Shown here: positions 31,505 through 39,090 of the stretch, piece by piece | How positions within the stretch are numbered: the first letter of the stretch is position 1 | Layout: every line of letters begins with the position of its first letter | Assembly: GCA_947501445.1 (NCBI GenBank) | Contig: CANMVS010000006.1 | Span: forward strand, 248,001 to 312,000 | Reading direction: 5' to 3' | Origin: an uncultured Rhizobiaceae group bacterium | GTDB lineage: Bacteria; Pseudomonadota; Alphaproteobacteria; Rhizobiales; Rhizobiaceae | Length of the DNA stretch: 64,000 nucleotides | The notes under the pieces: model-generated | The model's input: only the letters and a program-made list of their open reading frames with translations | Database searches by the model: none | Told to the model about the DNA's origin: nothing | Program-made: the position numbers and the translations under genes

Positions 31505-33295
31505 TTAATTCAAGGCCTTTGCCGCATCCAGCAGGCTTTCGGAACCATGCATGACCGCATCGCGCAGGGCCGCCGTTTGACCCAGCAGATTTTCAGCACA
31601 AAACCGGCAAAGGGCAATGCGGTTTGCTTCGCCATCATCACCGATTTCCACCAATGCGCCCTTGGCCAGATAGGTTGCCCCCGCTGCCAGGCCGAACAAA
31701 TGCTGATAGGGGGTTGCACCGGCCAGCGCCTGGGGTGCCCGCCCCTCCTGGACCGCCAGTTTGAGCCAATCGGTCGCCTGCGAAAGATCAGACAATGCCT
31801 CTTCAAGCTTTGCAGCCGTGGTGCCGAAGGCAGGATTGTTCTTTTGGGCAACCTGCGCTGCTATTGCACGCAATTCCTCGATGTAACCATCAACATGTTC
31901 GCCGCCCGACTGCGGCAATTTCCGCATCACCAGATCAATTGCCTGAATACCGTTGGTGCCTTCATATATTGGCGAGATACGCGCGTCACGCAGCAAACGC
32001 GCCGCGCCGGTTTCTTCAATAAAGCCCATGCCGCCATGAACCTGCACGCCGATTGAGGCGGCTTCAACGCCAATGTCAGTGGAAAATGCCTTGGCAATGG
32101 GTGTCAGCAGATTGGCCCGCTCAGACCAGTGTCGGGCGGCTTCTTCATTGCCACTTTCTTTTGCACTGTCAGCCATGTCGGCAGCATGCGCGCAACAATA
32201 GGTAATGGCACGCGATGCCTGAACCATGGATTTCATGGTCAACAGATTGCGCTGGATGTCGGGGTGTTCGATGATGGGGCTCATGCCCTCAGCCTGCCGA
32301 CCGGGTGCCCGTCCCTGTGTTCGATCCCTGGCGTATTCAAGCGCCTTCTGGTAGGCGGCATCGGCAACAGCAACGCCCTGAATGCCGACATTCAGCCGGG
32401 CATTGTTCATCATGGTGAACATGCAGGCCAGGCCGCGGTTTTCTTCACCGATCAGCCAGCCGACGGCACCGGCATCATCTCCAAATTTGCCGTCGCCATA
32501 GATCATCGTGCAGGTAGGCGAGCCATGAATACCAAGCTTGTGCTCGACACCATTGCAAAACAGGTCATTGCGCGCACCCAGACTGCCATCATCATTGACA
32601 AGAAATTTCGGCACGAGAAAAAGCGATATGCCTCTTGTTCCGGCCGGTGCATCGGGTAATCGCGCCAGAACGAGATGGACAATATTGTCGGCAAAATCAT
32701 GCTCGCCATAGGTTATGAATATTTTCTGCCCAAATACTTTATAGGAACCATCCCCGGCACGTTCGGCGCGGGTTTTCATCGCCGTCAGATCAGATCCGGC
32801 AGAGGGTTCCGTCAGGTTCATGGTGCCCGTCCATTCCCCGGAGATGAGCTTTTCCAGATAGAGCTGTTTCAACCGCTCATCCGCGTGGCTGGTCAGTGCT
32901 TCCACTGCCCCCATGGTTAAAAGCGAACACAGGCTGAAGGCCATGGAACTGGCATTCCACATTTCATTTGTTGCGACGGAAAGCATGGTTGGCAGGCCCT
33001 GCCCGCCATAATCGGGCGTTCCGGTCAGGCTGTTCCAGCCGCCCGCCGCCCAGTTTTTATAAAGCGCGCTCCAGCCATCGGGTGTCGTCACAACACCATC
33101 GTTGAGCGGCGTTCCCTTTTCGCCGTTTTCTGCCAGCGGAACGATTTCTTCAGACGCGAAGCGCCCGGCCTCTGTGAGAATTGCATCGACAAGATCATCG
33201 GACAAATCACCCAATTGCCCCGCATCGATGGCGGATTGCAATCCGGCAACATGCTTTAAAGTAAATGCAATATCTTCAACGGGGGCACGATACAT
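31505..33295 (-). CDS. Acyl-CoA dehydrogenase with C-terminal extension (DmdC-like)
   Basis: The 596-residue flavoprotein starts MYRAPVEDIAFTLKHVAGL, which is typical of the long subgroup that includes 3-methylmercaptopropionyl-CoA dehydrogenase (DmdC). FAD and substrate segments are seen in GEWTGTMNLTEPSAGSDL, the GIHGSPTCTM loop, and the VHGGMGFIEETGAARLLRD helix with YEGTNGIQAIDL. A C-terminal domain of about 120 residues follows. With the crotonase downstream it may oxidise a short or branched acyl-CoA. A DMSP demethylation role is only inference. GAGAGG stands 11 bases before the ATG. Confidence 0.92.
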   Translation of the reverse strand: MYRAPVEDIAFTLKHVAGLQSAIDAGQLGDLSDDLVDAILTEAGRFASEEIVPLAENGEKGTPLNDGVVTTPDGWSALYKNWAAGGWNSLTGTPDYGGQGLPTMLSVATNEMWNASSMAFSLCSLLTMGAVEALTSHADERLKQLYLEKLISGEWTGTMNLTEPSAGSDLTAMKTRAERAGDGSYKVFGQKIFITYGEHDFADNIVHLVLARLPDAPAGTRGISLFLVPKFLVNDDGSLGARNDLFCNGVEHKLGIHGSPTCTMIYGDGKFGDDAGAVGWLIGEENRGLACMFTMMNNARLNVGIQGVAVADAAYQKALEYARDRTQGRAPGRQAEGMSPIIEHPDIQRNLLTMKSMVQASRAITYCCAHAADMADSAKESGNEEAARHWSERANLLTPIAKAFSTDIGVEAASIGVQVHGGMGFIEETGAARLLRDARISPIYEGTNGIQAIDLVMRKLPQSGGEHVDGYIEELRAIAAQVAQKNNPAFGTTAAKLEEALSDLSQATDWLKLAVQEGRAPQALAGATPYQHLFGLAAGATYLAKGALVEIGDDGEANRIALCRFCAENLLGQTAALRDAVMHGSESLLDAAKALN

Positions 33296-33435
33296 GGTGT
33301 CAATTCCTCTCCCTGAACCGCCACAGTTCAAATCAGGGCGGGGTATCCCCTTGCCTGACCACAATTGATGCGCATTCGACCTAAGTTATTTTTACGTAAA
33401 CGTCAATTGAAAATGAGTATGCCTGAACGCAACTA

Positions 33436-33485
33436 CCCGGTACAGATCACTCTTTGTACCGGGGGCTGTAAATCTTGGTTTACAG
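33436..33485 (-). terminator. Two stem-loops in the giant-gene 3' flank, left copy
   Basis: CCCGGTACA pairs with TGTACCGGG (33436-33463), and CTGTAAA pairs with TTTACAG (33466-33485). On the minus strand they lie about 100 bases after the remnant giant-gene stop. Neither has a T tract, so the terminator role is uncertain. Confidence 0.4.
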
Positions 33486-33586
33486 GAAGGGGCCATGGCT
33501 GTCCGCCCGGCAACAATATGTCCGGCACCGTTCCAGCCCATGCTGCATATTTGCTTTATTCAGGCAGCGCAGGCCTATTTTCCAGG

Positions 33587-33896
33587 TCAGGCAATCGCTT
33601 CAATTTCAACGAAATGACTGATCGTTGGGGTAAAGCTTGTTGATGTGACCTCTATCGTTAATTCAACCGGCGATCCGATCAGATCCACCAGATCATTGTA
33701 GTCACCGATGAAAATCTGGCCATAGCTGTCTATGTTAAAGGCGTTGCGGCCATCGCCATCCGCATCACTGTTACCTGCGGTAATCGCAAAACTGAAAACG
33801 TCGTCATCCTGATCAAAGACGAGGACCTGGGCGAGTTCTGTCCCATTTTGCGCGTCGGGCCGGGCAACGCTGCTTGTATCCGTTATGCTTACGACC
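33587..33896 (-). pseudogene. 3' remnant of a giant RTX/cadherin-like gene
   Basis: The reading frame encodes 103 residues that match the C-terminus of the giant protein at 45.6 kb, from VVSITDTSSVARP to the common ending HFVEIEAIA. Five residues differ (for example QIFIGDYND here, RILIGDNDD there). The rest of the gene is missing: at 33896 the homology stops and foreign sequence begins. The few ATG codons added at the junction could start a short product of 105 residues, but I regard it as a dead gene end. It is either the tail of a lost paralogue or the tail displaced by island insertion. Confidence 0.85.
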
Positions 33897-34325
33897 ATGC
33901 TCATCCCCTCGCTGACCCTTGGTCAGGCCACCCAATGGCGCAAGGGCTATAGTGAAGACAGCTCGGTTGATGGCGCACAAAGCGTTGAGGACTATCTGGC
34001 CACCGTTCTGACCACCCGCTTGCAACTGGCCACACAGCTTCACCGCACAACTGAAGCCGGCAAGGTCCGGACGGCAACCTTCCGGGGCGGCATGGATGCG
34101 CAGAAGGATGTCTCACAGGATGTAGAACTGTCCATGGAGGGCCAAAGCTTTTCCGTGGCAGCGGCTGATAACACCACACAGGTGAGTGGCTTTGTTGGAA
34201 CCAGCTTTACATTTGCGCACAGCGATACACTGGCCTTGACCCTGGATGGCGAGCTGACCTTCACAGGCCATCAGGCCGATGATCTGGGCGGGACTGTCAA
34301 TGCCGGGATTCGCGCCAGGTTCTAG
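33897..34325 (+). pseudogene. Autotransporter beta-barrel C-terminal remnant
   Basis: About 142 codons read like the last strands of an outer-membrane autotransporter barrel: alternating polar and apolar residues (SMEGQSFSVAAADNTTQVSG, FVGTSFTFAHSD, LALTLDGELTFTG) and a final NAGIRARF ending in Phe, the usual barrel terminus. The frame has no signal peptide and no passenger. It opens only because four codons from the antisense giant-gene remnant are fused in front. I read it as the broken end of a gene left by recombination. Confidence 0.7.
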
Positions 34326-34505
34326 GCGCTGCTCCCCTGCAGGCAGTCAGGCATCACCAGATGAAGAAGGCTTCCCTGGATTGGGCAGACGCTCCGGGTC
34401 AACGATCAGCAGCTCCGCCGTGGCTTCTTCGGGCGCTGTGGCTACATCTTAAAAGTGCGAGACATGCCGGGTAAGAGGCATAGAAAGATCACGCCACACA
34501 TGTCT

Positions 34506-35678
34506 TCATTGTGCCGATGGGAATGTCGCTTGAAAGCAGGCACCCCCCAAATCAGAGCGTTTGTAAATCAAGCTCCCCCCCAGACGCTCTATGCGCCGGC
34601 GTGCCAGAAACAATCCAATGCCTTGCCGTGTCGTGGCTGATTGGGCGTTCCCAGGTTGTGAGAAGAGCGTATCGCAAAGAGATTTTGGTACGCCGCTGCC
34701 ATTGTCGTGGATCTCCACGCTGACCCGGTTCTGATCGTTCTTCGCGACACGGATTTCAATGGTGCCCACGTCATTTGCATGCCGGATCGCATTATCAAGC
34801 ACCACATCCAGAATGTCTTTGATATCTTCTTCATTCCTCAGATGTATGTCGGGGCAACTATGACAGGTCACGGCTATTTGTTTGGTCTTGAGGTCCATTT
34901 CATGCACCGCAAGCATGCCGCGCAGGATAGCGTCGATACCAATTGTGTCTGCGGCACCCCCAAGATGGTCCCGGTGGTGGCTGAGCAAGGACCCTATGCG
35001 ATCAGAGAGTTCGTTGTTGGTTTCAATCGCCGCTGTCAGGGCACTGCGGATGTTACCAATGTCGGGTTTTTTCTGATCCAGCATATGCAACACGGTTTTT
35101 TGCATACCCGCGATGGCCTGTATGGGGCTTTGCAGGTCGTGCACGGTCAGAGCGGTAACTTCGTCCCGCTCGCGCAACAAATAGCGAATGCGCTGAGTGC
35201 GGCGCGAAAGGCCATTTTTCAGGTCCAGTTGGGCTGTTAGGTCCATTCGCGCATAGTGCACGAGCAGATAGAGAGTAGCGGCACAAAGACAGAGGCCGAT
35301 CACAAACGCAGCGTTCTGTATGGCAGGATGATCTGCAAGAGATAGAACCACGGCCATTCCCGCGATCATAGCCAGAACCGCATCACCCCGGATGCGTGCC
35401 AGAATCGCCAGGGTGCAAAACCAGATCAAAAAGAAAAGAGCAAACCAGCCCGTGTTTTGGAAAATCCACAATGCGGTCATGCACATGACGGCACCAAAGC
35501 CAAAATAGAGGAGCAGGTCTTTGGAAAATTGGCCGCGATGAACCATTGAAATAACAAACGGTGCAGTCAGTGCCAGCAGCGCTGCAGGATGCAGGAAGAT
35601 CGCTCCAATGCAGGCGAAAGCTGCAAATATCAGCGAAAGATAGAGGTCAGTGGATTTTTCAGGCAGCGCCTTTTTCAT
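34506..35678 (-). CDS. Membrane sensor histidine kinase
   Basis: The 390-residue protein has about six N-terminal membrane helices (residues 10-143) with little periplasmic sequence, then a dimerisation domain with the phosphorylated His180 in TVHDLQSPIQAI and an ATPase domain: N box DNAIRHAND (Asn296), DNGSGVP (325-331) and GIGLFLARRR (353-362). The first helices may sense a membrane state. It overlaps the response regulator gene by 4 bases, so the two form a pair. It ends near a gap of 180 bp that holds nothing I can name. The partner-switching genes are next to it. Confidence 0.92.
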   Translation of the reverse strand: MKKALPEKSTDLYLSLIFAAFACIGAIFLHPAALLALTAPFVISMVHRGQFSKDLLLYFGFGAVMCMTALWIFQNTGWFALFFLIWFCTLAILARIRGDAVLAMIAGMAVVLSLADHPAIQNAAFVIGLCLCAATLYLLVHYARMDLTAQLDLKNGLSRRTQRIRYLLRERDEVTALTVHDLQSPIQAIAGMQKTVLHMLDQKKPDIGNIRSALTAAIETNNELSDRIGSLLSHHRDHLGGAADTIGIDAILRGMLAVHEMDLKTKQIAVTCHSCPDIHLRNEEDIKDILDVVLDNAIRHANDVGTIEIRVAKNDQNRVSVEIHDNGSGVPKSLCDTLFSQPGNAQSATTRQGIGLFLARRRIERLGGSLIYKRSDLGGACFQATFPSAQ

Positions 35679-36313
35679 CGTGAGTATTTGCCCAAGTTCC
35701 GCGCAAGTAATGCAATCAATTCATTGCTTGTAGCACAATGCAGCTTGTTTCGCAGATTGTCGCGATGAATGGCAGCCGTCTTCTTTGAGATGCCAAGGTC
35801 AGCGGCAATCTCAACCGTACTTTGACCCCGCGCCAAGCGCAGGCCAACGTCACATTCTCTTGGGGTCAAAGCAACCCCGTCGATGATCAACGATTGCCCG
35901 GTAACCGCTGTGGTATGTTGCTCCGGTCGCGGAGGCTCTTCCGTCAGGATTTGTTTTAGACGGGTCATGACCTCGTGCGGGGACGTGGACTTTGACACAT
36001 ACGCATCGGCACCCGCCGCCCTGCATTTGTCGGCATAGGTTTCCTCCGGTAACGATGAAAAGGCAACGATCCGTGCATTCGGTGCCACCTCGCGGTAGAG
36101 GTCGAGATAGTTCAGGTCAAGATCACCATTGATCACCAAATCCGATATGATAACATCTGGCTGGCTTTCCTCGACCCGCGCCAGCGCCTGATCATGGCTG
36201 CGGGCACTTCCGATCAGCAGAAATTCATCATTCATGCTGAAGCCCAGTTTCAGGCCCGCCTCTACAATGGGATGATCATCGACCAGAAAGACGCGGATTG
36301 GCCCTGTGTTCAT
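35675..36313 (-). CDS. NarL/FixJ-type response regulator (LuxR HTH)
   Basis: The 212-residue protein has a receiver domain (acidic pair Asp12/Asp13, phosphorylated Asp58 in VIISDLV, Lys about 107 in YVSKSTS) and a LuxR-type helix-turn-helix (about 148-191: LTPRECDVGLRLARGQST, then IAADLGISKKTAAIHRDNL). It binds DNA as the output of the kinase with which it overlaps. It is transcribed away from the anti-sigma/STAS gene, so the 321-bp gap between them may be one of its targets. Confidence 0.93.
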   Translation of the reverse strand: MNTGPIRVFLVDDHPIVEAGLKLGFSMNDEFLLIGSARSHDQALARVEESQPDVIISDLVINGDLDLNYLDLYREVAPNARIVAFSSLPEETYADKCRAAGADAYVSKSTSPHEVMTRLKQILTEEPPRPEQHTTAVTGQSLIIDGVALTPRECDVGLRLARGQSTVEIAADLGISKKTAAIHRDNLRNKLHCATSNELIALLARNLGKYSR

Positions 36314-36634
36314 GAAAGCTCCCGTCGGTTGGCTGCGCTTGAAATCCGGTTACACTGTCTCTCTTTCAAGTGTCTACACGAATTTTCTTTCCGCGATAGG
36401 TCAAGGACCTATAGGGCAAAGGTGAGAGCCCGGTTCAAAGTTGAGAACGGGAGATCAACACTCAGGAGCTTCGATTGCGCCGTCTATGCTTTCATTATGC
36501 GCCAATGGCACCACCCCTGGTGCCGTGGGCAAATTGGTTTCGCTGTCCCAAAGGCATGCGATCAGCGGGTGAAACGAGCCCCTGCCCGGGCCATGCAATC
36601 GTGGCGATCCTGGCTCTACCGCCCGAAAGCTCTT
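36314..36634. other. Divergent promoter region of the signalling module
   Basis: This 321-bp gap separates the response regulator (leftward) from the kinase-STAS gene (rightward). It must carry both promoters. The frame of the STAS gene stays open here, and runs back into the regulator gene on the other strand, but it lacks family features, so I do not extend the gene. Confidence 0.45.
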
Positions 36635-37396
36635 ATGACCTGTAGATTTGCCACCGTTTCGGTTACCTTCGCTCCTCAGCTGGATCAAGTGCACATCGCA
36701 CGCGCTGCGCTGGACAGCCTTGCGCGCGAAAACACTATTTCAGCCTCTGTTACTGCACGCCTGCAAATCATTCTGGACGAGTTGGTCAGCAACATAATCC
36801 TGCATGGCCAATCAGAACAAAATGGTGCGTTCGCTCCCATTCAGGCGACGATAAACCTAACAGATCAAACCTTCACGATGTCTCTGATTGACACAAGCCC
36901 ATGCTTTGACCCTTCTGTCGCAGCATATTGTGATGGCTCTGATCGGCCCAGGATCGGTGGGCGGGGGCTTGAACTGGTGCAGGCCTTGGTGGATCAAATT
37001 ACACACACCTATCAAGACGGAAAAAACCAAACCACCATAACCAAGAAAGTGACCACACAAGGGGAAAGCGGGATTAAGATGAAGCCACCAGGATTGGAAA
37101 TAGAGGAAGCGCGTGCGGAGGGTACGGCAACAGTCATACTTGCCGGTCGGATCGATAGTGGAAATGCGGCTCAATTGACAGAACATCTGACTGGTCTCGT
37201 CTCGGATGGACATGCCAATCTGACTTTGGACCTGAGAAGGCTTGAATATTTGACCAGTGCCGGATTCCGCACCTTGCTTGTTGTTAGCGATGCGGCTGAG
37301 GAGGCTGGGGGAGATCTGATGCTTTCACAGATGAGTGAGCAGGTTCGCGAGTTATTTGATCTGAGTGGTCTGTCGCAGGCGTTTGCGATTTCATAA
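36635..37396 (+). CDS. Fused RsbW-like anti-sigma kinase and STAS anti-anti-sigma protein
   Basis: The product of 253 residues has two halves. Residues about 1-145 are a GHKL serine kinase of the RsbW/SpoIIAB type: N box LDELVSNIILHG, then DTSPCFDP, and GGRGLELVQALVD. Residues about 149-253 are a STAS domain: VILAGRIDSGNA and RLEYLTSAGFRTLLVV, with the phosphorylatable Ser in LTSAG. In known partner switches these are separate proteins, and the kinase inhibits the STAS protein by phosphorylation. An ATG at 37079 with GGGGA upstream could also make the STAS part alone. The start at 36635 is a best guess. It converges on the cotransporter gene with a 6-base overlap. Confidence 0.83.
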   Translation: MTCRFATVSVTFAPQLDQVHIARAALDSLARENTISASVTARLQIILDELVSNIILHGQSEQNGAFAPIQATINLTDQTFTMSLIDTSPCFDPSVAAYCDGSDRPRIGGRGLELVQALVDQITHTYQDGKNQTTITKKVTTQGESGIKMKPPGLEIEEARAEGTATVILAGRIDSGNAAQLTEHLTGLVSDGHANLTLDLRRLEYLTSAGFRTLLVVSDAAEEAGGDLMLSQMSEQVRELFDLSGLSQAFAIS

Positions 37397-39049
37397 ATTT
37401 TGTCTGGTCGTCACGCCCACTCCATATGTGCCGCGCAGGTTTTCCGCCTCTGCCACCGGCACCGCTTTGTCCGCCAGGGTTTTCCGCAACATATCAAGCG
37501 CCCAGAAAATCCGTTCAGCCATGACCGTCATCTGCACCAACTGCATGCGCTCCTGCAGGTTTTCCACCACGTGCCGGTTCAGATAGGCCCTGCGAATTTC
37601 CCCAAGCGTTTCACTGCGATCCCCGACCATCAACGCCAGTCGCTCCATGTCACGGCTGTGGCCATCTACAAAGGCGCTGTTGGCGGTCAGCAACGTGGTT
37701 TCAAGGGATGTACCCAGCAGGTTTGAAAACCGTTCCATACCCACCGAATTGACCTCAACGGCAAGTCGTTTGGAGCATTCGGCGATAATTGATGACAAAG
37801 AGCGCAAGACCTGCTGGCGATAGATAATCCGGTTCAGTTGGTCGAATTGTTCAGGCGTAGGGTTCTGCAGGCCCAGGTCATCAAGGTAATAGTCCAGCTC
37901 AGTCGACAGCGTGTCGAAGGCGGCAGACAAAGAGGAGATGGTATGATCATTCTCGCGCCCCTCTGCGATTTCAAAAAAGATACTCAGATAACCCACGAGC
38001 CGGTTTTGATCCCGTTGCGCGGCGTCCAGCGCGGCGTCAACATCAGAAACCGGCTGGTGAATTGTGTATTTCGGCTGGCCATCCTTTTCCATCCGCGTTG
38101 GCGGGGCGACCCTACTCAGCACTTTCTCGACCCATGGCAAAAAGAACAGCGCAGGGATCACCGGTGCGCTTAGGATTAGATAGAGATAGGCCATCTGGCC
38201 GGGGATGTCGCTGGCCAGACGATCCAGCAGCGCTTTGACCAAAGGCACACCATAGGTGACCTCAACAAACCACATAGCAACCAAAATCGCTGAGCCGATG
38301 AAGTTTATCAGCACGATTTGCAGCAATGCGATCTGACGTACGCTGCCACGGACATTCACTGACAACATGTAGGTCACAACGCCAGAACCCACATTCGCTC
38401 CATAGATAGCCAAAATGGTCAGGTCCGGTGTCAGTACACCTGCAACCCCCAGCGAGATCGCCAGAATTGTAACTGCACCCACCGATTGCGCGACGATACA
38501 AAGCACCAGACCCAGCAGAAAGACCAGGACATAAGACCCGCTCGAATCACTGAAAAAGCTCTCGATCCACGGCTGCTGAACCAGTGGCGCTGCATTCGTT
38601 TGAATGAAGTTGATGCCGAGGAACAACAAGCCCAGGCCAAACAGTCCATGCATAATGGGGCGCAGCCAGTCCCGGTGAAACAGCGTCATCACGATGCCAC
38701 TGACACCCAGGACAAACATCACCGCAAGTTCCAGATTTATAGTTGAAAGAAACACCAGCATCGATGATCCGACATTGGCGCCCGCCAAAACCGGAATTGC
38801 GGCACGCATGCTTAGAATGCCTGCGGAAATCATGCCAACAAGAATGAAGACAACGGCCGCCAGGCTTTGTGCCATTGCCCCCACAAGTGATCCCCAAAAA
38901 AATCCCTGCGCCGGGTGGCGTGTGTAGGACAAGACCGCCTGACGCAAACGGCGCCCTGACATGAGTTTCAGGTTTTCAGTGAGCGTCCATACCCCAACGA
39001 AAAACAGGCCAAACCCTGCAAGTATCCCGGCAAAAGTCGTAGTGAACAT
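37391..39049 (-). CDS. Na/Pi cotransporter family protein with PhoU-like C-terminal part
   Basis: The 552-residue membrane protein begins with an NptA/Na-Pi II-type transporter domain (about residues 1-310): paired repeats with GANVGSSMLVF and QSVGAVTILA, and GANVGSGVVTYML. The last 220 residues are soluble and helical (DQNRLVGYLSIFFEIAEGREN on) and look like the PhoU-like tail common in this family. It may move phosphate or another anion with Na+. AGGAGAG seven bases before the ATG sets the start. It is the last gene of the operon with the SpoIIE phosphatase. Confidence 0.88.
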   Translation of the reverse strand: MFTTTFAGILAGFGLFFVGVWTLTENLKLMSGRRLRQAVLSYTRHPAQGFFWGSLVGAMAQSLAAVVFILVGMISAGILSMRAAIPVLAGANVGSSMLVFLSTINLELAVMFVLGVSGIVMTLFHRDWLRPIMHGLFGLGLLFLGINFIQTNAAPLVQQPWIESFFSDSSGSYVLVFLLGLVLCIVAQSVGAVTILAISLGVAGVLTPDLTILAIYGANVGSGVVTYMLSVNVRGSVRQIALLQIVLINFIGSAILVAMWFVEVTYGVPLVKALLDRLASDIPGQMAYLYLILSAPVIPALFFLPWVEKVLSRVAPPTRMEKDGQPKYTIHQPVSDVDAALDAAQRDQNRLVGYLSIFFEIAEGRENDHTISSLSAAFDTLSTELDYYLDDLGLQNPTPEQFDQLNRIIYRQQVLRSLSSIIAECSKRLAVEVNSVGMERFSNLLGTSLETTLLTANSAFVDGHSRDMERLALMVGDRSETLGEIRRAYLNRHVVENLQERMQLVQMTVMAERIFWALDMLRKTLADKAVPVAEAENLRGTYGVGVTTRQNL

Positions 39050-39090
39050 GACGCTCTCCTGCATATACTGTCAGGAAGATTTTGCGCGGT

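Larger units (their letters stand above)
33406..33896. repeat. 491-bp direct repeat, left copy
   Basis: This segment matches 45454-45944 without gaps; I count 11 mismatches by eye (about 98% identity), 8 of them between 33690 and 33780. It covers about 180 bp of 3' flank and the last 104 codons of a giant gene. Its left edge equals the IS66 tip in the other copy, and its right edge joins an autotransporter remnant. Confidence 0.9.

Noticed and set aside
34326-34505. Possible short reverse coding tail after the autotransporter remnant
   Set aside because: A run of about 30 codons ending in a stop looks protein-like but has an in-frame stop just before it, so it cannot be supported.
36194-36634. 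N-terminal extension of the kinase-STAS gene to 400 residues
   Set aside because: It runs antisense through the response regulator gene and reads like noise before the kinase domain.
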